Shown: positions 42,244 to 53,400 of the stretch, in pieces | Layout of the letters: each line of letters begins with the position of its first letter | How positions within the stretch are numbered: the first letter of the stretch is position 1 | Assembly: GCF_001721295.1 (NCBI RefSeq) | Contig: NZ_MDDS01000035.1 | Coordinates: 62,001 to 126,000 of the forward strand | Origin: Sphingomonas turrisvirgatae | GTDB lineage: Bacteria; Pseudomonadota; Alphaproteobacteria; Sphingomonadales; Sphingomonadaceae | DNA length: 64,000 nt | Reading direction: 5' to 3' | Program-made: the position numbers and the translations under genes | The notes under the pieces: generated by a model | What the model was told of the DNA's origin: nothing | Seen by the model: the letters and a program-made list of their open reading frames with translations, nothing else | The model's database searches: none

Positions 42244-45200
42244 CTACTCCGCCGCGACCAACTCGAGGCTGTCGTCGAGCGGATGCGCGAGCCGGTCGAG
42301 CATTTCCTTTGGCACGACTTGCCAGAAATGGCCGCACACACGCTCCCAATCCTCGATGAGGCCATTCGACCATTTGCTGTCGGTCGCCTCGGCATGGTCG
42401 GCGACGAGGTTCTTGAGCACCGCCTCCCAATACGCGGACGAGAGCCGCTGCCACACGATGCTGTCGGGGTTGGCGTTCGCTTCGAAAACGCGATCCTCGT
42501 CATAGATGAACGCCATGCCGCCCGTCATGCCTGCGCCGAAATTCTGGCCGGTGCGGCCCAGCACCACCGCGACGCCGCCGGTCATATATTCGCAGCCATT
42601 GGCGCCGCATCCCTCAACCACGACGTGCGCGCCCGAGTTGCGAACGGCGAACCGCTCCCCCGCCTGCCCCGCGGCGAACAGCCGGCCGCTGGTGGCGCCG
42701 TAGAGCACAGTGTTACCGATGATCGTGTTGGCGCGGCTCTCCAGTGGCGAGCTGACCAGCGGACGCACCACGATGGTGCCGCCCGACAGCCCCTTGCCGA
42801 CATAGTCGTTGGCGTCGCCAAACACTTCGAGACGGATGCCCTTGCACAGGAACGCGCCGAGCGACTGGCCCGCCGAGCCGCGCAGGCGGATCTGGACATG
42901 GCCATCGTTCAATTTGCTCATGCCGAAGGTACGGGTGATCTCGCTCGACAGCCGCGTGCCGACCGCACGATGCGTGTTGCGCACGTTATAGGCGAGCTGC
43001 ATCTTCTCGCCGCGATCGAACACCGCCTTTGCATCGGCGATGATCTGCGCGTCGAGGCTGTCGGGCACGGCGTTACGGAAGGTGTTGAGGCTGAAGCGGC
43101 GCTCGGCTTCGTCGGCATCGACCTTGGCTAGGATCGGGTTGAGGTCGAGATCGTCGAGATGCTCGGCGCCGCGACTGACCTGCCGCAGCAATTCGGTGCG
43201 GCCGACCACTTCATCAAGGCTCTTCGCGCCCAGCTTGGCAAGAATCTCGCGCACTTCCTCGGCGATGAAGGTCATGAGGTTGATGACCTTTTCCGGGGTG
43301 CCGGTGAATTTGTCGCGCAGGCGCTGGTCCTGGGTGCAGACGCCCACGGGACAAGTGTTCGAATGGCACTGGCGCACCATGATGCAGCCCATGGCAACGA
43401 GGCTCAGCGTGCCGATGCCGAACTCCTCGGCACCCAGGATCGCGGCGATGACGATGTCGCGCCCGGTCTTGAGGCCGCCGTCGGTACGCAGCTTCACCCG
43501 GCCGCGCAGGCCGTTGAGGGTGAGCGTCTGGTTGACCTCCGACAGGCCCATTTCCCACGGCGTGCCGGCATATTTGACGCTGGTCTGCGGTGACGCGCCG
43601 GTGCCGCCGACATGGCCGGCGACCAGGATGACATCGGCGTGCGCCTTGGCGACGCCCGCAGCAACGGTGCCGATCCCGGCGCTGGACACGAGCTTGACGC
43701 AGACGCGCGCGCGCGGGTTGATCTGCTTCAAGTCGTAGATCAGCTGCGCCAGATCCTCGATTGAATAGATGTCGTGATGCGGCGGCGGGCTGATCAGCGT
43801 CACGCCTGGCGTCGCGTGGCGCAGTTTGGCGATGAACTCGGTCACCTTGAAGCCGGGCAGCTGCCCGCCCTCGCCGGGCTTGGCACCCTGCGCCACCTTG
43901 ATCTCGACCTCGTCGCACGCGCCCAGATATTCGGCGGTAACGCCGAAGCGGCCGGACGCGATCTGCTTGATCGTCGAATTGGCGTTGTCGCCATTCTCAT
44001 AGGGCTTGTAGCGGACCGAATCTTCGCCGCCCTCGCCCGATACGGCCTTTGCGCCGATGCGGTTCATGGCGATCGCCAGCGTCTCGTGCGCCTCGGGCGA
44101 CAGTGCGCCGAGCGACATGCCGGGCGTGACGAAGCGCTTGCGAATCTCCGTGATCGCCTCGACCTGATCGATGTTCACGCCTTCATTGGGGAAGTTGAAC
44201 TCGAGCAGATCGCGCAGATACACCGGCGGCAAGTCGCGCACGCCGCGCGAGAATTGCAGATAGGTCGAATAGCTGTCGGTGCCGACTGCGGTCTGAAGCA
44301 AGTGCATCAGCTGCGCCGAATAGGCATGGGTCTCGCCACCATGGCGCTGGCGATAGAAGCCGCCGATCGGCAGCGTCGCGACGCCGGTGTCGAACGCCGC
44401 CTCGTGCCGCAGCCTGGCGTTGAGGTGCAGCGAGCTGTAGCCCTCGCCCGAGATCTTGGCCGGCATGCCCGGGAAGAAGTCGTTGACGAGGCTGCGGCTC
44501 AAACCGACCGCTTCGAAATTATAGCCACCGCGATAGCTGGAGATCACCGCGATCCCCATCTTTGACATGATCTTGAGCAAGCCTTCCTGGATCGCCTTGC
44601 GATGGTTTTTCAGGCATTGCGCAAGGCTGAGGTCGCCGAACAGGCCGCGCGCATGCCGGTCGGTTATTGCCGCCTCCGCCAGATAGGCGTTCACGGTGGT
44701 CGCGCCGACGCCGATCAGCACCGCATAATAATGGGTGTCGAGGCATTCGGCGGTGCGAACGTTGACGCTGGCATAGCTGCGCAGCCCCTTGCGCACGAGG
44801 TGCGTGTGCACCGCTGCAGTCGCCAGCACGCCGGCGATGGCGACACGATCGGCGCTGACATGCTCGTCGGTCAGGAACAGTTCGGTCGCGCCGGCGCGCA
44901 CCGCCTGTTCGGCCTGGTTGCGCAGTTCCGCGATTGCCGCGCGCAGCGTCTCCGGACCGCCGCCGGCCGGGAAGGTGCAGTCGATCTCGGCCGCCTGGCT
45001 GCCGAAATGCGCCTTCAGCCGCGCCCAGTCATTGTTGGTCAGCACCGGGCTTTCGAGCACCAGCACCTTGTTCGCGGTCTCGCCGGTATCGAGGATGTTG
45101 GCGAGGTTGCCGAAGCGCGTCTTGAGCGACATCACATGGCGTTCGCGCAGGCTGTCGATCGGCGGATTGGTGACCTGGCTGAAGTTCTGACGGAAGAACT

Positions 45201-46767
45201 GGCTGATCAGGCGCGGCTTGTCGCTGATGACAGCAAGCGGCGTGTCGTCGCCCATCGATCCGACCGCTTCCTTGCCGTCGCTCGCCATGGGCGATAGGAT
45301 CAGTTCCATATCCTCGAGCGTCTGGCCGGCGGCAACCTGGCGGCGCGTGAGTTCGGCGCGATCGAACAGCGGGCCGACATCATCCACCGGCGGCAGGCCG
45401 TCGATGTCGATGAATTCGCCGATCATCCCGGCATAGTCATATTCGCCGGCGATCCGGTCCTTGACCTCGTCATCGTGGTAGAAGCGGCCTTCTTCCAGAT
45501 CGACCGCGATCATCTGGCCGGGGCCGAGGCGCCCCTTGGCAATGACGGTCGACTCCGGGATTTGGACCATGCCCGTCTCGGACCCGACGACCAGCAGTCC
45601 GTCGGCCGTGCGGGTATAGCGCAGCGGACGCAGCGCGTTGCGGTCGACGCCCGCGACCGCCCAGCGGCCATCAGTCATGGCAAGGGCGGCCGGGCCGTCC
45701 CATGGCTCCATCACGCTCGCTAGATACTTGTACATGTCGAGATGCTGCTGCGGCATCGATTCGATCGCCTGCCATGCCTCGGGCACGAGCATCAGCTTGG
45801 CCGTCGGCGCATCGCGGCCCGAGCGGCAGATCGCCTCGAACACCGCGTCCAGCGCCGCCGTGTCCGACGCGCCGGCCGGGATCACCGGCTTGATGTCCTC
45901 CGAATGCTCGCCGAACGCCAGGCTCGCCATCTTGATCTCGTGGCTGAGCATCCAGTTCTTGTTGCCGCGGATCGTGTTGATCTCGCCATTATGCGCCAGG
46001 CAGCGGAACGGCTGGGCCAGCCACCATTGCGGGAAGGTGTTGGTCGAATAGCGCTGGTGGAAGATCGCGACGCGGCTGACGAACCGCTCGTCCTTGAGGT
46101 CCGGGTAGAATTCGCTGAGGCTCTCGGCGAGGAACAGCCCCTTGTAGATGATCGAGCGGCACGAGAGCGAACACACGTAAAATCCGCTGATCTGAGCGGC
46201 GATGATCCCCTTTTCGATGCGGCGGCGGACGAGGTAGAGGTTCTTCTCGAACTCGGCCTCGCTCTGTTCGTCGGGCATGGGGCCGGCGATCATGATCTGT
46301 TCGATCTCGGGCCGGGTCGCCTGCGCCTTCATGCCAATGACCGACACGTCGACCGGCACCTGCCGCCAGCCATAGATGGTGTAGCCGGCCTCGATGATCG
46401 CGCTTTCGACGATCGTGCGGCACGCCTCCTGCGCGCCGAGATCGACGCGCGGCATGAAGATCATGCCCACCGCCAGACGATTGGGCAGCACGCGATGGCC
46501 CGAAGCGAGCACGGCATCGTCGAAGAAGCGCAGCGGCAGGTCGACATGGATGCCCGCGCCGTCGCCGGTCTTGCCGTCGGCGTCGACAGCGCCACGGTGC
46601 CACACCGCCTTCAGCGCATCGATCGCGCTCTGCACCACCCGGCGCGAGGGCTGGCCGTCGATCGCCGCGACCATGCCAACGCCGCAGGCATCGCCCTCGA
46701 ATTCGGGACGGTACATGCCGTGCTCGGCAAGGAAGGCGCGCTGCGCGTCGAGGGTCATGTCAGTCAT
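42244..46767 (-). CDS. gltB: Glutamate synthase (NADPH) large subunit
   Basis: A 1507-residue protein, the standard alpha-subunit length. The N-terminal class II glutaminase domain has the catalytic Cys in FEGDACGVGMVAAIDG after a short propeptide. The central and FMN-binding synthase domains follow (KPGEGGQLPGFKVTEFIAKL, SPPPHHDIYSIEDLAQLIYD, VGGTGASPQTSVKYAGTPWE). The 3Fe-4S Cys cluster is in MGCIMVRQCHSNTCPVGVC, and the C-terminal GXGXG beta-helix includes GNTVLYGATSGRLFAAGQAG. It makes two glutamates from glutamine and 2-oxoglutarate together with GltD. The start at 46767 (MTDMTLD) matches the family; codons upstream look non-coding. It is 90 bases downstream of gltD in one operon. Confidence 0.96.
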   Translation of the reverse strand: MTDMTLDAQRAFLAEHGMYRPEFEGDACGVGMVAAIDGQPSRRVVQSAIDALKAVWHRGAVDADGKTGDGAGIHVDLPLRFFDDAVLASGHRVLPNRLAVGMIFMPRVDLGAQEACRTIVESAIIEAGYTIYGWRQVPVDVSVIGMKAQATRPEIEQIMIAGPMPDEQSEAEFEKNLYLVRRRIEKGIIAAQISGFYVCSLSCRSIIYKGLFLAESLSEFYPDLKDERFVSRVAIFHQRYSTNTFPQWWLAQPFRCLAHNGEINTIRGNKNWMLSHEIKMASLAFGEHSEDIKPVIPAGASDTAALDAVFEAICRSGRDAPTAKLMLVPEAWQAIESMPQQHLDMYKYLASVMEPWDGPAALAMTDGRWAVAGVDRNALRPLRYTRTADGLLVVGSETGMVQIPESTVIAKGRLGPGQMIAVDLEEGRFYHDDEVKDRIAGEYDYAGMIGEFIDIDGLPPVDDVGPLFDRAELTRRQVAAGQTLEDMELILSPMASDGKEAVGSMGDDTPLAVISDKPRLISQFFRQNFSQVTNPPIDSLRERHVMSLKTRFGNLANILDTGETANKVLVLESPVLTNNDWARLKAHFGSQAAEIDCTFPAGGGPETLRAAIAELRNQAEQAVRAGATELFLTDEHVSADRVAIAGVLATAAVHTHLVRKGLRSYASVNVRTAECLDTHYYAVLIGVGATTVNAYLAEAAITDRHARGLFGDLSLAQCLKNHRKAIQEGLLKIMSKMGIAVISSYRGGYNFEAVGLSRSLVNDFFPGMPAKISGEGYSSLHLNARLRHEAAFDTGVATLPIGGFYRQRHGGETHAYSAQLMHLLQTAVGTDSYSTYLQFSRGVRDLPPVYLRDLLEFNFPNEGVNIDQVEAITEIRKRFVTPGMSLGALSPEAHETLAIAMNRIGAKAVSGEGGEDSVRYKPYENGDNANSTIKQIASGRFGVTAEYLGACDEVEIKVAQGAKPGEGGQLPGFKVTEFIAKLRHATPGVTLISPPPHHDIYSIEDLAQLIYDLKQINPRARVCVKLVSSAGIGTVAAGVAKAHADVILVAGHVGGTGASPQTSVKYAGTPWEMGLSEVNQTLTLNGLRGRVKLRTDGGLKTGRDIVIAAILGAEEFGIGTLSLVAMGCIMVRQCHSNTCPVGVCTQDQRLRDKFTGTPEKVINLMTFIAEEVREILAKLGAKSLDEVVGRTELLRQVSRGAEHLDDLDLNPILAKVDADEAERRFSLNTFRNAVPDSLDAQIIADAKAVFDRGEKMQLAYNVRNTHRAVGTRLSSEITRTFGMSKLNDGHVQIRLRGSAGQSLGAFLCKGIRLEVFGDANDYVGKGLSGGTIVVRPLVSSPLESRANTIIGNTVLYGATSGRLFAAGQAGERFAVRNSGAHVVVEGCGANGCEYMTGGVAVVLGRTGQNFGAGMTGGMAFIYDEDRVFEANANPDSIVWQRLSSAYWEAVLKNLVADHAEATDSKWSNGLIEDWERVCGHFWQVVPKEMLDRLAHPLDDSLELVAAE

Positions 46768-46857
46768 TTCGGTCGGCCTTCGGATCGGTATTCGGGCGTG
46801 ACGGATGAGGAAACGGGCGCGCGACGGTACACGGGAGCGAACCGGGCGCAACGCAGA

Positions 46858-48333
46858 TCATGCGGCGACGCTCTGCCGCTCGGCGGGCGTGATCCGCTGG
46901 CCGGGCGCGAGTGCCTTCTGCCCCTTGAGCCAGGCATGCATCCGCTCGCTGACGTCGCGGCCATCGCGGATTGCCTGAACCACCAGGCTGGCGCCCTTGA
47001 CGATGTCGCCGGCGGCGAACACGCCTTCCAGGTTGGACATCATCGTGCGCGAATCCGTGCGGATCGTGCCCCAGCGCGTGACGCCAAGCTCAGGCGCATT
47101 GAACAGCGCGGGCAAGTCTTCGGCATCGAAGCCCAGTGCCTTGATCACCATATCGGCGGGCACGTCGAACGCCGATCCCGGATCGGGTTCGGGCGCGCGG
47201 CGGCCGGTCGCGTCAGGCGCGCCGAGGCGCATGCCGACTGCCCTGACCGAGGTGACCTGATCGCCGCCCTCGAACGCCTCTGGCGCGGAGAGCCAGACGA
47301 ACTCGACGCCCTCTTCCTCGGCATTCTGCGTCTCGCGCTGGCTGCCGGGCATGTTGGCGCGGTCACGACGATACAGGCACTTCACGCTGGCAGCGCCCTG
47401 GCGGATCGCGGTACGCACGCAATCCATCGCGGTATCGCCGCCGCCAATCACGACGACGTTCTTGCCGGCGGCGTTGAGGCTGCCGTCATCATAGGCCGGC
47501 ACCGCGTCGCCGAAGCCCTTGCGGTTGGATGCGGTCAGATAATCCAGCGCCTCGAGCACGCCGGTCGCGCCGACGCCCGGCGCCTTGATCGCGCGCGCCT
47601 TGTACACGCCGGTGGCGATGAGGATCGCGTCATGGCGGTTGCGCAGCTGATCGAGCGTCGCGTCCTTGCCCACCTCGAACCCCTGGTGAAACACAATGCC
47701 GCCGGCGGCGAGCCGGTCGGTGCGGCGCGTGACGATGTGCTTTTCAAGCTTGAAGCCCGGAATGCCATAGGTCAGCAGGCCGCCCGCGCGGTCGTGCCGA
47801 TCATAGACATGCACCTCGTAACCCGCGACGCGCAGATATTCGGCGGCAGTCAGGCCGGCGGGGCCGGCGCCGATCACGCCGACCGACTGGCCGCGTGCCG
47901 GCCCCGGCACCAGAGGTTCGACCCATCCCTGGTCCCAGGCATTGTCGGTGATGAATTTTTCGACCGAGCCGATCGTGACCGAGCCGTGCTGCGAAAATTC
48001 GATGACGCAATTGCCTTCGCACAGCCGGTCCTGCGGACAGATGCGGCCGCAAATCTCCGGCATGGTCGAGGTGGCGTTGCTGAGCTCATAAGCCTCGCGC
48101 AGCCGACCCTCTGCCGTCAGGCGTAGCCAGTCGGGAATATGGTTATGCAGCGGACAATGGACCGAGCAATAGGGCACGCCGCATTGCGAGCAGCGCCCCG
48201 CCTGTTCTTCGGCAGTGGGCACAGCATAGCGCTCTGCAATCTCGTGAAAGTCCTGGGCGCGCAGGGGGGCTTCGCGCTTGGGCGGAAACTGCTGCGCACG
48301 GTCGACGAATTGGAGCATGACTTCTTTTGCCAT
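46858..48333 (-). CDS. gltD: Glutamate synthase small subunit
   Basis: A 491-residue beta subunit. Cys motifs for 4Fe-4S clusters are CSQCGVPYCSVHCPLHNHIP and CGRICPQDRLCEGNC. FAD binding is at VGVIGAGPAGLTAAEYLRVA and NADPH binding at NVVVIGGGDTAMDCVRTA; the C-terminal GVFAAGDIVKGASLVVQAI completes the FAD site. It passes electrons from NADPH to GltB. It is the first gene of the leftward gltD-gltB operon; the intergenic 48334-48475 should hold its promoter, but I see no clear box. Confidence 0.95.
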   Translation of the reverse strand: MAKEVMLQFVDRAQQFPPKREAPLRAQDFHEIAERYAVPTAEEQAGRCSQCGVPYCSVHCPLHNHIPDWLRLTAEGRLREAYELSNATSTMPEICGRICPQDRLCEGNCVIEFSQHGSVTIGSVEKFITDNAWDQGWVEPLVPGPARGQSVGVIGAGPAGLTAAEYLRVAGYEVHVYDRHDRAGGLLTYGIPGFKLEKHIVTRRTDRLAAGGIVFHQGFEVGKDATLDQLRNRHDAILIATGVYKARAIKAPGVGATGVLEALDYLTASNRKGFGDAVPAYDDGSLNAAGKNVVVIGGGDTAMDCVRTAIRQGAASVKCLYRRDRANMPGSQRETQNAEEEGVEFVWLSAPEAFEGGDQVTSVRAVGMRLGAPDATGRRAPEPDPGSAFDVPADMVIKALGFDAEDLPALFNAPELGVTRWGTIRTDSRTMMSNLEGVFAAGDIVKGASLVVQAIRDGRDVSERMHAWLKGQKALAPGQRITPAERQSVAA

Positions 48334-48475
48334 GCGGAGCCCATGCCAGGTCCGACAGGGCGAGTCACGCCAAATTAGCGATATAAGTCAGTATTACTGC
48401 CCTAATCTAAGGCGAATTCAAGCTTGTTGCTAGCCAATCGCAGATCTGAGCTGCAACAAACCGTCCGGAACGGCC

Positions 48476-49276
48476 CTATCTACTCAGGAGCCAGATCAGC
48501 GCGGCACCTCCAATCACGATTCGATACCAGGCGAAGGGAGCAAATCCATAGCGACCGACGACCTTCACGAATGCCTTGACGACCACCAGCGCAACGACGA
48601 ACGCGGTAATGAAACCAATCGCGATCCCACCGAAATCGTCGGCGCTCAGCAACGCGCGATCCTTCCACAGCGAATAGGTCGTTGCCGCCAGCATCGTCGG
48701 CACCGCCAGGAAGAAGCTGAACTCGGCGGCCGTCTTGCGCTCGACCCCCATCAGCAGCGATCCCATGATTGTCGCCCCCGACCGGCTGACCCCCGGGAGC
48801 ATCGCCAGACACTGTACCAATCCGATCGAGACCGCCGTACCAGTGGGGATTTGCGGCACGCCGGTATAGCGAACCTGCTTCACCATGCGTTCGATCAGCA
48901 GGATCGCGACGCCGCCCACAATCAGCGCCACGGCGACGATCACCGGCGTCTGCATGGCCGCGCGGATCGCGTCATAGGCAATGACGCCGATAACCAGCGC
49001 CGGCATGAAACCGATCAGGATGTTGCGCGTGAACGCGATCGCACTAGGCTCGCGGTTCAGCAGCCCCATGCCGACGTCGAAAAAGGTGCGCCAATAGGCG
49101 ATCAGCACCGCCAGGATCGCGCCGAACTGGATGGCGATCTTGAACGCGACCGATCCCTCGCCCGTAAAGCCGAACAACTCGCCCGCCAGGATCAAATGCC
49201 CGGTCGAGGATACCGGCAGGAATTCGGTCAGTCCCTCGATGATGCCGAGGAGGATATAGGTGACGATGTCGTTCAT
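48476..49276 (-). CDS. uppP: Undecaprenyl-diphosphatase
   Basis: A 266-residue polytopic protein (BacA family). Both signature regions are present: GIIEGLTEFLPVSSTGHLIL near the N-terminus and LAMLPGVSRSGATIMGSLLM in the middle. Eight hydrophobic helices fit the family. It recycles undecaprenyl diphosphate to the monophosphate carrier for peptidoglycan synthesis, and overexpression gives bacitracin resistance. Stand-alone gene. Confidence 0.95.
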   Translation of the reverse strand: MNDIVTYILLGIIEGLTEFLPVSSTGHLILAGELFGFTGEGSVAFKIAIQFGAILAVLIAYWRTFFDVGMGLLNREPSAIAFTRNILIGFMPALVIGVIAYDAIRAAMQTPVIVAVALIVGGVAILLIERMVKQVRYTGVPQIPTGTAVSIGLVQCLAMLPGVSRSGATIMGSLLMGVERKTAAEFSFFLAVPTMLAATTYSLWKDRALLSADDFGGIAIGFITAFVVALVVVKAFVKVVGRYGFAPFAWYRIVIGGAALIWLLSR

Positions 49277-49422
49277 TACGGACGCTCCCCGCCGGATGCG
49301 CCCGGCATCATAAGGTCTGGTTCCGGAACCGGCCCGTTGCCCTGTCCAGCCACCCGGGCCAGCCTAGCGCACGACGCCTCGGGCCATGGCCGCCACTCGG
49401 CAGCCGCTGAATGCAGCGCGCG

Positions 49423-50355
49423 TCAAGCGGCGTGACGCGACCGGGCGAAGCGGCCGTGCTTTCGATAGCGCACAAGCCACGCCGCGGCGACGGCGCCGAG
49501 CGGGGTCGGCGTTATACCGAGGTCGCGCAGACCGTCGCCTTTCGCAACATTGTCCTTCTGAAGCATCAGCCACTGGTCCCAGGTGATCGGCGCACCGGGC
49601 AGGAAACCGAACCGCGCGAGTCCCGCACCCACGAAATCCGGCAGTTCGACCACCGGCTTGTCCTTGCCGATCGCCTGAACGAGCCACTGGTTGAACTGCG
49701 TGAAAGTCATAACGTCGGGGCCGCCGAGCTCGATCGTCTGGCCGGCATGGGCCTGCGGCTTGTCGAGCGCGGCGACGATCGCATCGGCGACATCGGCGAC
49801 GAACACGGGCTGGATGCGCGTGCCGCCCTTCAGCACCGGCACGAACGGCGATCGCGCGGCGATGCCGGCGAAGCGGTTCACGAACTGATCCTCCTGACCG
49901 AAGATCAGCGAGGGGCGCAGGATCGTGGCGTCGGGGAAGACTGCGCGGACCTGCGCCTCACCCTCCCCCTTCGACCGGCCATAGGCTGAGGGCGAATCGG
50001 GATCGGCCCCGATTGCCGAGACATGGGCAAGCGCGGTTACGCCGGCCGCAGCAGCCGCCCTGGCGACATTGCCCGCGCCATCGGCATTGACGGCCTGGAT
50101 CGTCGGCCCAAACACCCCGGCAAGGTTCACGACGGCGTCAGCGCCCGCGACGGCGCGGGCAAGTGTGTCGGGGCGGCGCACATCGGCGGCGATGAATTGA
50201 GTCTGCCCCAGTCCGCCCAGCGGCTTGATGAAGAACGCGCCGCGCGGGTCGCGTTGGGCGATGCGGATACGTGCACCTGCCTTGAGCAGCGCCTGCGCGA
50301 CATAGCGACCGGCAAAGCCGCCGCCGCCGATCACCGTGACCAGTCTGTCCTTCAT
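49423..50355 (-). CDS. NAD(P)H-binding protein, complex I NDUFA9-like
   Basis: A 310-residue atypical SDR. The N-terminal TVIGGGGFAGRYVAQALLKA is the nucleotide-binding loop. AVVNLAGVFG and HVSAIGADPDSPSAYGRSKG follow, the latter with Tyr-x-x-x-Lys, then ATILRPSLIFGQEDQFVNRF. This set is typical of the NDUFA9/39-kDa subunit-like family in alphaproteobacteria, where it may aid complex I assembly. It lies between uppP and dnaE2, all leftward, with no obvious co-regulation. Confidence 0.85.
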   Translation of the reverse strand: MKDRLVTVIGGGGFAGRYVAQALLKAGARIRIAQRDPRGAFFIKPLGGLGQTQFIAADVRRPDTLARAVAGADAVVNLAGVFGPTIQAVNADGAGNVARAAAAAGVTALAHVSAIGADPDSPSAYGRSKGEGEAQVRAVFPDATILRPSLIFGQEDQFVNRFAGIAARSPFVPVLKGGTRIQPVFVADVADAIVAALDKPQAHAGQTIELGGPDVMTFTQFNQWLVQAIGKDKPVVELPDFVGAGLARFGFLPGAPITWDQWLMLQKDNVAKGDGLRDLGITPTPLGAVAAAWLVRYRKHGRFARSRHAA

Positions 50356-50467
50356 CGCGCCCTCGATTTGGTGTCGAACTTTCCTCTGTTCCCCATGCCT
50401 TGCAGCGCAGCAAAGGGCAACCGGTGCTTGTGGATCGGTAGTGCCGCATCCAGCAATCCGAGCGAGA

Positions 50468-53400
50468 CTAATGAAAATCGCGTGAGCCGGGGAGGATGCG
50501 CACGTCGCGCGGATGACGGTGGCTGGGGCCGCGCGCGACTTCGTCGGTCGGGCAGAGCGGCAGATGAGGCGTTTCTTCGTTCAGCAGGGACAGGAGTGCG
50601 GTGCGATCGGTGACGGTGCTGGCCATCAGGTGGACGACGCCTTCCTTGCTGCGCTGGATCACCCCTTCCACCACCATCAGGCGCGAGGCCATGACCGCAC
50701 GCCGCTGCCGCTCGAAATCGCGCGCCCAGAGCAGCACGTTGGTGACGCCGGTCTCGTCCTCCAGCGTGATGAAGATCGCATTGCCCTTGCCCGGGCGCTG
50801 GCGGATCAGCACGACGCCGGCGGTACGCACGCGACGGCCGGCCTTTGCTGCGCTGGTCTCCGCGCAGCTCAGCACACCCTCGCTCTGCAGCGTGTCGCGC
50901 AGGAAGGTCATCGGGTGATCCTTGAGCGAGAGGCGCGTCACCTGATAGTCGGCGGCGACCTCTTCGCTCAGCGGCATGGCGGGCAGCGCGATTTCGGGTT
51001 CCTCGCCCAGTTCACGCGCGCGGGCCGCGGCGAACAGCGGGAGCGCACCGGATGGGGTGCGCCGCGCTTCCCACAACCCTTCGCGACGCGAAAGGCCGAG
51101 CGAGCGGTAGGCGTCGGCATCGGCGAGCAGGCGCAGCGCGCGGCGGGGCAAGTCGGCGCGGCGGGCGAGCGGCTCGACCCCGTCATAGCGGCCGTTCGCG
51201 TGCTCGGCGGCGATATCGTTGCCCCAGTCCTGGCGGAACCCATCGATCTGGCGGAAACCGATGCGCAGCGCCAGCCCGCCCCGCCCATCCGGTTCGAGGC
51301 TATTGTCCCATCCGCTGTAGTTGACGTCGATCGGGCGGATTTCGACATCATGCTCGCGCGCATCGCGCACCAGCTGTGCCGGGGCATAAAAGCCCATCGG
51401 CTGCGAATTGAGCAGCGCGCAGCAGAACACCGCCGGATGATGGCATTTGAGCCAGGCGGAGACATAGACGAGGCGCGCGAAGGACAGCGCATGGCTTTCG
51501 GGGAAGCCGTACGAGCCGAAACCCTTGATCTGATTGTAGCAGCGCTGCGCGAAGTCACGCTCATAACCGCGCGCGGCCATGCCTTCGACCATCTTGGTTT
51601 CGAATTCGCCGATGGTGCCGACATGGCGGAAGGTCGCCATGGCGCGGCGCAGCTGGTTGGCTTCTGACGGCGTGAAGCCGGCGGCGGTGATGGCAAGCTT
51701 CATCGCCTGTTCCTGGAAGATCGGCACGCCATAGGTCTGGCCGAGCAGCTGTTCGAGTTCGTCCTGAGGATGGTCAGGTCCAGGCGAAGGCAGTTCCATG
51801 TTCTCCTCGCCGCAGCGGCGGCGGAGGTAAGGATGGACCATATCGCCCTCGATCGGGCCGGGACGAACGATCGCGACCTGAACGGAGAGATCGTACAGGC
51901 TTTTGGGCGCGAGCCGAGGCAGCATGTTCATCTGCGCGCGGCTTTCGACTTGGAACACGCCGACGCTGTCGCCCTTTTCGAGCATGGCGTAAACTTCGGG
52001 ATCGTCGGAATCGAGATCGACGCGCAGATCCTGCTCGCCCAGATCGTGAAGCTTCATCAGATCGAACGCCTTGCGCACGCAGGTCAGCATGCCGAGCGCG
52101 AGAACATCGACCTTCATCAGCTCGAGCGCGTCGATATCGTCCTTGTCCCATTCGATGAAGGTGCGGTCCTCCATCGCGCCATTGTGGAGGGGCACCGTCT
52201 CGTCGAGCCGGTCCTGAGTCAGCACGAAACCGCCGACATGCTGCGACAAATGGCGCGGCGCCTTTTGCCCCAGCAACTGAGCGACCAGATCGATCAGGCG
52301 GCGGATTTCGGGCGAGTTCACGTCGAACCCGGCCTCGGTCACGCGATGTTCGGGCAGTTCGCTGCTGAAGCTGCCCCACACGGTATCGACGATACGTCCA
52401 GTGATATCCTCGGTCAGGCCGAGCGCCTTGCCCACTTCGCGCACCGCACTGCGCGGACGATAGTGGATGACGGTGGACGCGATGCCGGCACGATGCCGGC
52501 CGTAACGCTCGTAGATATATTGCATCACCTCTTCGCGCCGCTCATGCTCGAAATCGACGTCGATATCGGGCGGCTCGTCGCGCTCGTCGGACACGAAGCG
52601 CGAGAACAGCAGCTTGTAGCGCACCGGATCGACCGAGGTGACGCCGAGCAGGAAGCAGACGATCGAGTTGGCCGCGCTGCCGCGCCCCTGGCACAGGATC
52701 GGCGGATCGCAGTTCCGCGCAAATTTGACCAGATCGTGGACGGTCAGGAAATAATAGGCGTAGTTGCGGCGCGCGATCAGCTCGAACTCGTCGGCCAGCA
52801 GCCTGAGCGCTTCGTCGAGCTTGTCGGGCGGATAATAGTCATGTGCGGCCTGAATGGTGATGTGTTCGAGCCATGCCTGCGGCTCCCAACCTGCCGGGAC
52901 CGGCTCGTGCGGATATTCATAGCGTAGCTGGTCGAGATCGAACTCGATCCGGTCGAGCAGATGGCGGGTCTGTGCGATCGCGTCGGGATAGCCGGCGAAC
53001 AGCCGTGCCATCTCGTCCGAAGGCTTGAGATGACGTTCCGCATTGGCTTCGAGACGACGACCCGCATCATGGACCGTCGTGCCTTCGCGGATACAGGTGA
53101 GCACGTCCTGCAACGGGCGGCTCATGGGGTCGGCGTAGAGCGTGTCGCCGACCGCAATCAGGGGGATGCCGGCCCGGCGGGCGGTCAGCGCAAGCTCGGC
53201 CAGGCGCCGCTCGTCCTGACCCTGCCGCGCCATGGTCGCACCCAGCCACACGCGGCCGGGCGCGAGACGGACGAGGCGTTGCAGCAGCGGTTCGAGACCC
53301 GGCGGCTGAACCAGCGTCAATTGCGGCTCGGCAATGTCGGGTTCGAACGCCACCAGCTTGCGCCGCGGGCGCTGCGGGCTGGCGGTGCTGGTCGGCAGGA

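Noticed and set aside
45742..48126. 794-codon plus-strand frame opposite gltB/gltD
   Set aside because: Antisense shadow of two unmistakable genes; His/Arg/Asp-rich composition typical of such shadows.
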